This document shows positions 1 through 5,982 of a stretch of 6,116 bases of DNA, piece by piece. Where the stretch lies: assembly GCA_902795095.1 (NCBI GenBank), contig CADBKB010000087.1, forward strand, positions 1 to 6,116, read 5' to 3'. The position numbers and the translations under genes are program-made. Within the stretch, counting starts at the first letter, position 1. The number at the start of each line of letters is the position of its first letter. This DNA comes from Oscillospiraceae bacterium (GTDB lineage Bacteria > Bacillota_A > Clostridia > Oscillospirales > Oscillospiraceae). The notes beneath the pieces were generated by a model. That model was not told where the DNA came from, ran no database searches, and saw nothing but the letters and a program-made list of their open reading frames with translations.

Positions 1-2441
1 GCGGACTCCAGGGCGTCGATGGCGTCATTGATGGCCTTGGCGGCGGCGTCCACGGCAGCCTGGTCGGCGTCGTCAGCCAGCGCCTTGGCGGCGTCCACGG
101 CGTCCTTCACTGCCTTGTAGGTCCCGGGGGTGTAGTCCGCTTCCTTCAGCGCTTCGGCGGCCGCGATGGCGGCGTCAAGCTCGGATTTATCCACGGGCGG
201 CACATAGTTCGGATCGGTTTCTCCGCAGCGGGTGCACACCCCGTCCTTATAATCATGGCCGAGGGCGTCGACCTCATCCGCCTGGTAACTGTCGCCGCAC
301 TTGGCGCAGGTATAGGTGGTGAAGCCGGCTTCCGTGCAGGTGGGGGCGGTCACCGCGGCCTTGTAGTCATGGCCGAGGGCCGCGGTCTTCCGGGACTCCC
401 TGACGCTGCAGCGGCTGCAGCCGCGGGACTCCTCGCCCTGCTCGGTGCAGGTTGCGTCTTTCGTGGTCTTCCATTCGCCGAAATCGTGTCCCAGGGCTGG
501 GACCTCGTCCGAAACGTAGCTGTCGCCGCACTTGGAGCAGGTGTAGGTGGTGTAGCCCGCATCCACGCAGGTCGGCACGGTCACGACAGCCTGGTAGTCA
601 TGCTCGCAGGTTTCCTCCCCCGGCTCCTGGGTGTGGGGTTCGGATGTCCATAGCGGGTCGATCGTTTTGCGCTCCTGCGCCCCGCAGGAGCAGGTGTAGA
701 CGATCAACCCCGGCGCCTCGGCGGTGGCTGGGATCTGTACCGTACCCTCGTCCCAATCATGGGCCCAGGCGTTGCTCTGGTGGGTACTGACGCTGCTCGC
801 CGTAGAAACCGAAGCGGCGGACAGGGTCGGAGAAGAGTAGAACAGATAGCTGATATTGCGCAGAAGTGTCTCACTGTAGACGACGCTGCCGCCATCGCTG
901 ATGTTGACCACCGTGCCCGCGCTGCGGCGGGTGGAATCGGTGTAGTATTTCTGGCTGGAGGAGGATGGCCGCTCGCTCATACCCGCGGAGCCCGCACCGA
1001 ACACCGTCGCGCCCCGGATGAGGATGCCGCCGTCGGCGTCCAGGGGAGAGTTGTCGCCGTTGGCGCGCATGGACAGTACGGTGAAATCGCCGCCGTACAT
1101 ATTGAGCGCGCCGTTGGAATCCAGCCCGTCACCCTGACAGTCCACGTACCAGGCTCCGCCGTAAAAATTGATGGAATAGTCGCCGGAGGCACTGCCGCCG
1201 GGGCCTCCGCCGCCGGGACCCCCGGGACCGCCGGGGCGCCAGCCGCCGCCGGGGCCGAAGGGATCGGAGCCGTTGGAGCTGCCGCCGGCGGCGTTCATGC
1301 CGTCGTCGGAGGCGACAATATAGTATTTGCCGGAGTAGCCGTTGATCGTGCCGCCTTCCAGGCCCTCATAGCTGGAGAGGATCGTCATCTCGGGATCGCG
1401 CTCATAGCCGTCCTGCGTTCCCAGGGTCAGAGCGGCGTCCGCGTGGGCGCCGTCATCGCCGGTATAGATCGTGAAGGTGCCGGCGGTAATTGTGACGTCG
1501 CCGTCGGAGTGGATGGCGTCGTCGGCGGTATCCAGCACGAAGGTGCCGCCGGAGACGGTAATGCTGCTGGCCGAGTCCTCGGTCGCGCCGTCAGAGGCCT
1601 TCAAGCCCTTGCAGCTCATGGTATCGGCGTCGAAGTTCCGGCTTTGATATCCGTCCAGGGTCTGAATGTCAAAGCTTCCGCCGGTGATCGTCAGCGCCGT
1701 TTTTGCGTGGATGCCGTCGCCCTGGGCGCGGATTTTCAGTTCTCCGCTGTGGACGGTGACCGTGCCGGCGGATACGGTATCCGTCTCGTCCGGTTCGGAT
1801 TTGAGCCCGTCGCCGTCGGCGGTGAGCGCCAATGTGCCGCCGTTGACCGTGACGCTGCCGTCAAAGGCGACGGCGTTGTTTGCCGCCTGAACCGTCAGCT
1901 TGCCGCCGTCCACGGTCAATGCGCTCTCGGCGGCGCCCTTGATGCCGTTCTTGGCGCTGCCGACGGCATGGAGGCTCCCGTCGCCGGAAACGGTCAGAGA
2001 CGATCCGCTCTTGACCTTGACGCAGGCGCCTTCAAAATCGGCGTTGGTGGCCTCGGTGGATGCGTCCTCGCTGTCCGTGAGGGTGCTCTCTCCCTCCAGC
2101 TTCATCAGGACGCTGCTCCCTTTCTTGATGACCACAGGGGCCGTGGCCGAAGCGGTCAGGTCCAGATCCTGCAGGATCAGCGTCACATCGCTGAGCCCTT
2201 TGCTGACAACCACGCTGCCCTCACTGCACTGCCCTGTGATCCGGTAGGTCCCCGCGGCGGTGACGGTCAGGGTCGTTCCGCTGATCACATAGCCGGCTCC
2301 CGGCTCTGTCGCCTGGATCCCGCTTTCCGAAAAGGTCAGAAATGCAGCCTGCGGCGCAACGGCCTGCGTCTCCGGCTGCGGAAGCAGGGCCGCCGCCAGC
2401 AGCAGGGCCAATATGAGGCAGAGCCATTTTTTGAACTTCAT
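1..2441 (-). CDS. Secreted Cthe_2159-like carbohydrate-binding beta-helix protein with Cys-rich repeats and FIVAR-like domain (3' end outside window)
   Basis: An uninterrupted frame of 813 codons runs from an ATG at 2441 to the left edge with no stop, so the C-terminus is missing. Residues 1-27 form a signal peptide: MKFKKW, a Leu/Ala-rich core, and probable cleavage after TQA (25-27). Residues ~36-560 are a repetitive beta-helix with recurring turn motifs such as GDGL (210-213), GDGI (241-244), DDAIHSDG (307-314), DDGM (379-382) and GDGL (437-440). This is the pattern of the Cthe_2159 carbohydrate-binding family (DUF4353), whose founding member binds cellulose and polygalacturonate and carries calcium. 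A Gly/Pro-rich insert lies at 396-416. Residues ~565-741 hold Cys-rich repeats (YTCSKCGDSY at 633-642, YTCAKCGDSY at 710-719, closing CTRCGE at 736-741). Residues 752-813 are an Ala/Asp/Lys-rich helical module resembling FIVAR. Likely exported and displayed or released at the cell surface. A cell-wall anchor would lie outside the window. The ligand is unknown. The gene is strongly supported; the carbohydrate-binding role rests on family resemblance. Confidence 0.88.
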   Translation of the reverse strand, partial: MKFKKWLCLILALLLAAALLPQPETQAVAPQAAFLTFSESGIQATEPGAGYVISGTTLTVTAAGTYRITGQCSEGSVVVSKGLSDVTLILQDLDLTASATAPVVIKKGSSVLMKLEGESTLTDSEDASTEATNADFEGACVKVKSGSSLTVSGDGSLHAVGSAKNGIKGAAESALTVDGGKLTVQAANNAVAFDGSVTVNGGTLALTADGDGLKSEPDETDTVSAGTVTVHSGELKIRAQGDGIHAKTALTITGGSFDIQTLDGYQSRNFDADTMSCKGLKASDGATEDSASSITVSGGTFVLDTADDAIHSDGDVTITAGTFTIYTGDDGAHADAALTLGTQDGYERDPEMTILSSYEGLEGGTINGYSGKYYIVASDDGMNAAGGSSNGSDPFGPGGGWRPGGPGGPGGGGPGGSASGDYSINFYGGAWYVDCQGDGLDSNGALNMYGGDFTVLSMRANGDNSPLDADGGILIRGATVFGAGSAGMSERPSSSSQKYYTDSTRRSAGTVVNISDGGSVVYSETLLRNISYLFYSSPTLSAASVSTASSVSTHQSNAWAHDWDEGTVQIPATAEAPGLIVYTCSCGAQERKTIDPLWTSEPHTQEPGEETCEHDYQAVVTVPTCVDAGYTTYTCSKCGDSYVSDEVPALGHDFGEWKTTKDATCTEQGEESRGCSRCSVRESRKTAALGHDYKAAVTAPTCTEAGFTTYTCAKCGDSYQADEVDALGHDYKDGVCTRCGETDPNYVPPVDKSELDAAIAAAEALKEADYTPGTYKAVKDAVDAAKALADDADQAAVDAAAKAINDAIDALES

Positions 2442-2448
2442 TGCGCAT

Positions 2449-2455
2449 CCTCCTT
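2449..2455 (-). promoter_or_regulatory. Ribosome binding site fixing the start at 2441
   Basis: On the minus strand AAGGAGG lies 7 nt before the ATG at 2441. A second ATG at 2448 directly abuts the AAGGAGG and is out of frame with the signal peptide. The spacing therefore selects 2441. Confidence 0.85.
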
Positions 2456-2488
2456 CACAAACAGGGGCATATTATCTTTGTTATTGAC

Positions 2489-2497
2489 ATTATAGCA
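2489..2497 (-). promoter_or_regulatory. Extended -10 promoter for the secreted-protein gene
   Basis: The minus strand reads TGCTATAAT, a perfect TATAAT with the TGn extension. No good -35 is visible 17 nt upstream (AGCCTT), which is tolerable for an extended -10 promoter. Transcription would start near 2482 and give a leader of about 40 nt, which fits the ribosome binding site at 2449-2455. Confidence 0.65.
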
Positions 2498-2782
2498 CGG
2501 GTTTCTTAAAAAAGGCTGAAAAAAATCTGCCGGATCATGCGCCGCTGTCACATCCCGCATCACCCCTTGCCGACGCTTGAGCATTCCCTGTTTTCCGGAA
2601 AATCCGTCCCGGGAAATTCCACTGTTTCCACTGATTTCGGGGAAATTCAAACATATTTCCCAAGATCTCCGCGCAGAGCGGCGCCATTGCCTCATGCGGG
2701 GTTTTCCGGCGATTTGCCGGCCGTGCACATATTGCCTAAAAGGGTTTTTCTCCCGTCAAAAAAATCTTTGCAGTTTCCCGTA
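2498..2782. other. Divergent intergenic region with short palindromes, no gene seen
   Basis: I find no credible gene here; the short open frames lack ribosome binding sites and overlap the promoters. The stretch contains palindromes and small hairpins: TTTTCCGGAAAA (2591-2602), TCCCGGGA (2607-2614), GGAAATTCC (2612-2620), a tandem TTCCACTG pair (2617-2624 and 2626-2633), a direct repeat of GGGAAATTC (2611-2619 and 2640-2648), a 7-bp stem GGGAAAT/ATTTCCC (2640-2646 with 2655-2661), and CCGGC-GATTT-GCCGG (2706-2720). They could be operators for one or both divergent genes, but no known regulator site is recognised. Confidence 0.4.
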
Positions 2783-2811
2783 TTGACATTAAATCAGTTT
2801 GATTATATGAT
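2783..2811 (+). promoter_or_regulatory. Promoter of the glmM-acetyltransferase-nagB cluster
   Basis: TTGACA (2783-2788, perfect -35) is followed by a 17-nt spacer and TATGAT (2806-2811, 5 of 6 to the -10 consensus). Predicted start is near 2818, giving a ~70-nt leader before the glmM ATG. The region is AT-rich compared with the genes. This is a strong housekeeping (sigma-A type) promoter by sequence. Confidence 0.75.
2792..2804. promoter_or_regulatory. Possible operator in the glmM promoter spacer
   Basis: AATCA-GTT-TGATT is a perfect 5-bp inverted repeat with a 3-nt centre, lying wholly between the -35 and -10 hexamers, where a bound repressor would block polymerase. It is short enough to occur by chance in AT-rich DNA and does not match an operator I can name. 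A second 8-bp palindrome, ATTCGAAT, lies in the leader at 2831-2838. Confidence 0.25.
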
Positions 2812-2889
2812 AAGTACGAACATTTTTCTGATTCGAATGAAAGATAGCGAAATAAAAATTGCAGAATCGTCTGAGAAAGGAACGATTTT

Positions 2890-4248
2890 ATGGGAAAATA
2901 TTTCGGAACTGACGGCTTCCGCGGCAAGGCCGGCACCGTACTGACTGCAGAGCATGCATTCAAAACGGGCCGCTTCCTGGGCTGGTATTTCAGCCGTGGC
3001 GGACAGAACGCAAAGATCGTCATCGGCAAGGATACCCGCCGTTCATCTTATATGTACGAAAGCGCCCTGGCGGCCGGCATCACCTCCTCCGGCTCCGACG
3101 CCTACCTGCTGCACGTCACCACCACCCCCTGCGTCAGCTTCATCACCCGCACGGAGAATTTCAACTGCGGCGTCATGATCTCCGCCAGCCACAACCCCTA
3201 TTACGACAACGGCATCAAGCTGCTCAACGCCATCGGTGAGAAGATGGACGACGATTTCCTCGACGAGCTCGAGAGCTACATCGACGGCGAAGCCGGGGAG
3301 ATCCCCTGGGCCACCGACGACCGCATCGGCCGCACCATCGACTTCTATTCCGGCCGCAACCGCTATATCGGCTTCCTCACCAGCCTGGCCACCCGCTCCT
3401 TCGAGAACCACAAGGTCGCCCTGGACTGCGCCAACGGCAGTGCCTGGATGATCGGCCGGGCCGTGTTCGACGCCCTGGGCGCCAAAACCTATGTCCTGAA
3501 CAACACCCCCGACGGCGTCAACATCAACACCGGCTGCGGCTCCACCCACATCGAGGGCCTGCAGGAATATGTCCGCGAGAACACCCTGAACGTGGGCTTC
3601 GCCTTCGACGGCGACGCCGACCGCTGCCTGGCCGTGGACGAATACGGCAACGTGGTCAACGGCGACAAGATCATGTATATCTGCGCCAAGTACCTCAAGG
3701 ACCGGGGCCAGCTCCCCTCCAACACCGTCGTGACCACCGTCATGTCCAACTTCGGCCTGTACAAGGCCCTGGACAAGGCGGGCATCAACTATGAGAAGAC
3801 CGCCGTGGGCGACCGCTTCGTCTATGAGAACATGAAGGCCAACGGCCATCTGATCGGCGGCGAGCAGTCCGGCCACATCATCTTCCGCAAGTTTGCCCAC
3901 ACCGGCGACGGCCTTATCACCGCCATCATGCTCATGGGCGTCATGATCGACACCAACCTGCCCCTGTCGGTGCTGGCGGGCCAGGTCACCATGTACCCCC
4001 AGGTGCTCAAGAATGTGGTCGTGGACGACAAGGACGGCACCCTGGCCGATCCCGCGGTCCAGGCCGCCGTCGACGCATGCACCGAGCGTCTGGGCGACAA
4101 CGGCCGCGTCCTGCTGCGCAAGAGCGGCACGGAGCCCGTGCTGCGGGTCATGGCGGAGGCCGATACCTTCGAGGCATGCGAGGAGAATGTAAATGCCATC
4201 ATCGACGCCATGGCCGCGTCGAAGCATCTGATCGAGGTGAAAAAGTAA
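2890..4248 (+). CDS. glmM: Phosphoglucosamine mutase GlmM
   Basis: A 452-residue cytoplasmic alpha-D-phosphohexomutase, close to the usual ~445-450 residues of GlmM. It interconverts GlcN-6-P and GlcN-1-P on the route to UDP-GlcNAc for peptidoglycan. Diagnostic motifs in order: KYFGTDGFRG at the N-terminus; the active-site loop ISASHNPYYDNGIK with phosphoserine Ser100; the metal-binding loop DGDADR (240-245); the sugar-binding GGEQSGH (323-329); and the phosphate-binding loop RKSGTEP (410-416, with Lys where RPSGTEP is common). Similarity to Bacillus GlmM runs over the whole length, including VALDCANG and TVMSN, and argues for GlmM over a phosphomannomutase. The ATG at 2890 has AGAAAGGA 8 nt upstream and the family's expected N-terminus. 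The stop overlaps the next gene's start (TAATG), so the two are translationally coupled. Antisense open frames here are composition artefacts. Confidence 0.95.
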   Translation: MGKYFGTDGFRGKAGTVLTAEHAFKTGRFLGWYFSRGGQNAKIVIGKDTRRSSYMYESALAAGITSSGSDAYLLHVTTTPCVSFITRTENFNCGVMISASHNPYYDNGIKLLNAIGEKMDDDFLDELESYIDGEAGEIPWATDDRIGRTIDFYSGRNRYIGFLTSLATRSFENHKVALDCANGSAWMIGRAVFDALGAKTYVLNNTPDGVNINTGCGSTHIEGLQEYVRENTLNVGFAFDGDADRCLAVDEYGNVVNGDKIMYICAKYLKDRGQLPSNTVVTTVMSNFGLYKALDKAGINYEKTAVGDRFVYENMKANGHLIGGEQSGHIIFRKFAHTGDGLITAIMLMGVMIDTNLPLSVLAGQVTMYPQVLKNVVVDDKDGTLADPAVQAAVDACTERLGDNGRVLLRKSGTEPVLRVMAEADTFEACEENVNAIIDAMAASKHLIEVKK

Positions 4249-4907
4249 TGTATACCGTCAATGACCTCTATGATCTGACCCATACCCTGGCAGCGGATTA
4301 TCTGGCCGGCTTCACCTATCCCTGGGAAGCCCTGGCGGGCATCTCCGACCTGATCCGGGCCCTGGGCGCGAAGCTGCCCGAGGAAGCGTTTGACCGCGTC
4401 GGCGAGGACGTTTGGATCGCCAAGGACGCCACCGTCTTCCCCTCCGCCTATATCCACGGCCCCTGCATCATCGGCCACAAGACCGAAGTGCGCCAGTGCG
4501 CCTTCATCCGCGGCAGCGCCCTGGTGGGCGACAACTGCGTGGTGGGAAACTCCACGGAGCTCAAGAATGTGATCCTGTTCGACAATGTCCAGGTGCCCCA
4601 CTATAATTACGTGGGCGACTCCATCCTGGGCTACAAGGCCCATATGGGCGCGGGCTCCATCACCTCCAACGTCAAGTCCGACAAGCAGCTCGTGGTCATC
4701 CACAACGGCGACGAGCAGGTGGAGACCGGCCGCAAGAAGGTCGGCGCCATGGTGGGCGACCGCGTGGAAGTCGGCTGCAACAGTGTGCTGAACCCCGGCA
4801 CCGTCGTTGGCCGCGATTCCAATATCTATCCTCTGTCCTGCGTCCGGGGCGTCATCCCCGCCAACAGCATCTATAAGATGAAGAACGACATTGCCGAGAA
4901 AGTCTGA
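4248..4907 (+). CDS. Stand-alone GlmU-type left-handed beta-helix acetyltransferase (probable glucosamine-1-phosphate N-acetyltransferase)
   Basis: A 219-residue protein. Residues 1-50 look helical; the rest is hexapeptide repeats forming a left-handed beta-helix (VGEDVWIAKDATVFPSAYIH, IIGHKTEV, ALVGDNCVVG, MVGDRVEVGCNSVLNPGTVVG). It lines up without gaps with the C-terminal acetyltransferase domain of E. coli GlmU at offset 245: R88 for R333, K106 for K351, H118 (VPHYNYVGDS) for the catalytic H363, Y121 for Y366, A135 for A380 and N141 for N386. H132 replaces N377. The N-terminal uridylyltransferase domain (~230 residues, with its nucleotide-binding loop) is absent, so it should acetylate GlcN-1-P from acetyl-CoA but not make UDP-GlcNAc. 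The ATG at 4248 overlaps the glmM stop and has GAGGTG upstream, so coupled translation is likely. Similar proteins are often labelled UDP-GlcNAc pyrophosphorylase, which this sequence does not support. Another sugar-phosphate acceptor or a non-catalytic role remains possible. Confidence 0.8.
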   Translation: MYTVNDLYDLTHTLAADYLAGFTYPWEALAGISDLIRALGAKLPEEAFDRVGEDVWIAKDATVFPSAYIHGPCIIGHKTEVRQCAFIRGSALVGDNCVVGNSTELKNVILFDNVQVPHYNYVGDSILGYKAHMGAGSITSNVKSDKQLVVIHNGDEQVETGRKKVGAMVGDRVEVGCNSVLNPGTVVGRDSNIYPLSCVRGVIPANSIYKMKNDIAEKV

Positions 4908-4924
4908 TCCCGGCCCCAACAGCG

Positions 4925-4945
4925 ATATACTTTTTTGTATATAAA
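4925..4945 (+). promoter_or_regulatory. AT-rich hairpin and possible weak promoter before nagB
   Basis: ATATAC (4925-4930), six T, then GTATAT (4937-4942) form a perfect 6-bp AU-rich inverted repeat in the 63-nt gap before nagB. The overlapping TATAAA at 4940-4945 could act as a -10, but no -35 is visible 17 nt upstream. It may adjust nagB expression or mark an RNA processing site. The stem is too weak to be a convincing terminator. Confidence 0.3.
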
Positions 4946-4970
4946 TTCATTGAAAAGGGAAGTGCCAACC

Positions 4971-5702
4971 ATGCGTGTTATCGTCGCAGAAAATTACGAA
5001 AAGGCCAGCGCCATTGCCGCTGACATCATCGAAGCCATCGTCCGGGAGAACCCGGAGTGCACCCTCGGCCTCGCCACCGGCTCCAGCCCCGTCGGCATGT
5101 ACCGGGAGCTGGCGCGCCGCTGCGCTGAGGAGGGCCTGGATTTCTCCAAGGTCCATTCTGTCAACCTTGACGAGTATGTCGGTCTGGAGCCCACCCACGA
5201 TCAGAGCTACCGCTACTTCATGAACGACAATCTCTTCGACCATATCAACATCGACAAGGCCAATACCTATGTGGCCAAGGGCGTGGGCGATGTGGAGGCC
5301 AATCTGGCTGAGTTCAACGCCGTGCTGGACAAGGCTGATATCGCCGTGCAGGTCCTGGGCGTCGGCCCCGACGGCCATCTGGGCTTCAACGAGCCCGGCG
5401 ACACCCTGTACGACGGCGCCCACAAGGAGGTCCTGGACCCCTCCACCATCGACGCGAACCAGCGCTTCTTCGCCAGCCGTGACGATGTGCCCCGCTATGC
5501 CGTCACCATGGGCATGGGCAACATCATGCGCGCCCGCAAGCTTCTCATGATCGTCGCCGGCAACAAGCAGGAGGCCATGACAAAGCTGCTGATCGAGGAC
5601 AAGATCGATCCCCATTGCCCCGCCACCTTCATGCGCATGCACCGCGACGCCACCGTCATCCTGGAGAAGGCTCTTGCCGACGAGATCGGCTACAAGGGCT
5701 GA
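4971..5702 (+). CDS. nagB: Glucosamine-6-phosphate deaminase NagB
   Basis: A 243-residue cytoplasmic isomerase/deaminase, like the 242-residue Bacillus NagB and shorter than the 266-residue hexameric E. coli enzyme. It converts GlcN-6-P and water to fructose-6-P and ammonia, reversibly. Visible motifs: phosphate loop LGLATGSSP (32-40); NLDEY with general base Asp67; DQSYRYFMND; the catalytic loop GVGPDGHLGFNEPG with Asp134, His136 and Glu141; RFF near 165-167; and Lys199, which aligns with the substrate-binding Lys208 of E. coli. Small departures are GMGNI (181-185, where GxxTI is usual) and CPATFMRMH in place of the common PASxLxxH. The chosen ATG has AAGGGA about 10 nt upstream. An in-frame TTG at 4935 would add 12 residues but lacks a ribosome binding site and is not expected for the family. 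It is last in the cluster with an intrinsic terminator 23 nt beyond its stop. Confidence 0.94.
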   Translation: MRVIVAENYEKASAIAADIIEAIVRENPECTLGLATGSSPVGMYRELARRCAEEGLDFSKVHSVNLDEYVGLEPTHDQSYRYFMNDNLFDHINIDKANTYVAKGVGDVEANLAEFNAVLDKADIAVQVLGVGPDGHLGFNEPGDTLYDGAHKEVLDPSTIDANQRFFASRDDVPRYAVTMGMGNIMRARKLLMIVAGNKQEAMTKLLIEDKIDPHCPATFMRMHRDATVILEKALADEIGYKG

Positions 5703-5725
5703 TTCCCAAAGCCGCACAAACCCGC

Positions 5726-5752
5726 AACCCCCGGCCTCAGCCGGGGGTTTTT
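5726..5752 (+). terminator. Intrinsic terminator of the hexosamine cluster
   Basis: AACCCCCGGC (5726-5735), loop CTCA, then GCCGGGGGTT (5740-5749) form a perfect 10-bp GC-rich stem that runs into TTTTT (5748-5752). It lies 23 nt after the nagB stop and should end the glmM-acetyltransferase-nagB transcript. Confidence 0.92.
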
Positions 5753-5776
5753 CTATGCCCTCCCGCGCCGCCATCC

Positions 5777-5791
5777 GCCCGCTGCGCGGGC
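5777..5791. repeat. GC-rich hairpin beside the repeat element
   Basis: GCCCGC, loop TGC, GCGGGC is a perfect 6-bp stem directly before the left arm of the element at 5793. No T-run follows, so it is not a classical terminator. It may be part of the same repeat unit. Confidence 0.45.
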
Positions 5792-5792
5792 A

Positions 5793-5946
5793 CCTTCCCC
5801 TCGAGTTAACACTGAATAAAGTGATCCGCGTAGGAATGATGCACAAGGTATCAAATCACGCAGCGCCCTTGGCTCCCTCCCCGAGGGAGCCACGCAAACG
5901 AACTGCTATGCATTTCAAATAAATCAGCGGTTACTTGAGGGGAAGG
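5793..5946. repeat. MITE-like palindromic repeat element, about 154 bp
   Basis: The ends are inverted copies: CCTTCCCCTCGAGTTAAC (5793-5810) against GGTTACTTGAGGGGAAGG (5929-5946). They pair at 15 of 18 positions and the outer 10 are perfect. Near the middle is a 9-bp hairpin, GGCTCCCTC-CCC-GAGGGAGCC (5871-5891). No protein-coding frame is credible inside. Inverted ends around a small non-coding core suggest a decayed miniature transposable element or a structured intergenic repeat. From memory, similar CCTTGGCTCCCTC-type hairpins are common between genes in gut Clostridia. I see no clear target-site duplication. Confidence 0.55.
5871..5891. repeat. Central hairpin of the repeat element
   Basis: GGCTCCCTC (5871-5879), loop CCC, GAGGGAGCC (5883-5891) is a perfect 9-bp stem. 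No T-run follows on the plus strand and the minus strand continues AAGGGCGC, so it is not an intrinsic terminator in either direction. Confidence 0.7.
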
Positions 5947-5982
5947 CTTTGGTGCACAGCGGGCTTTTGGTGCCATGCAAGC

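Noticed and set aside
759..2495. 578-codon plus-strand open frame
   Set aside because: It is antisense to the signal-peptide protein, has a featureless Val/Gly/Ala-rich translation, and starts without a ribosome binding site. High GC at third codon positions removes stops from the opposite strand.
2484..2512. Plus-strand TTGACA at 2484-2489 as a second promoter for glmM
   Set aside because: The -10 at the right spacing is only TAAAAA, and the TTGACA is partly explained by the overlapping leftward TATAAT. The promoter at 2783-2811 is much better and closer.
2438..2728. Possible 96-residue minus-strand protein
   Set aside because: Starts at GTG without a ribosome binding site, has a basic low-quality composition, and covers the leftward promoter and ribosome binding site of the secreted-protein gene.
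2812..2889. glmS-type ribozyme or another amino-sugar riboswitch in the glmM leader
   Set aside because: The ~70-nt AT-rich leader is too short and lacks the glmS ribozyme core or any recognised riboswitch pattern.
2537..2944. Possible 135-residue plus-strand protein
   Set aside because: It runs through the glmM promoter and into glmM in another frame, with no ribosome binding site and no recognisable domain.
3043..4919. Long minus-strand open frames opposite glmM and the acetyltransferase gene
   Set aside because: Low-complexity Val/Asp/Gly/His translations with no family motifs, lying opposite well-identified enzymes. They are shadows of the codon bias.
4947..5846. 299-codon minus-strand open frame opposite nagB
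   Set aside because: No recognisable motifs, starts within the repeat element and crosses the terminator hairpin. It is antisense to a clear NagB.
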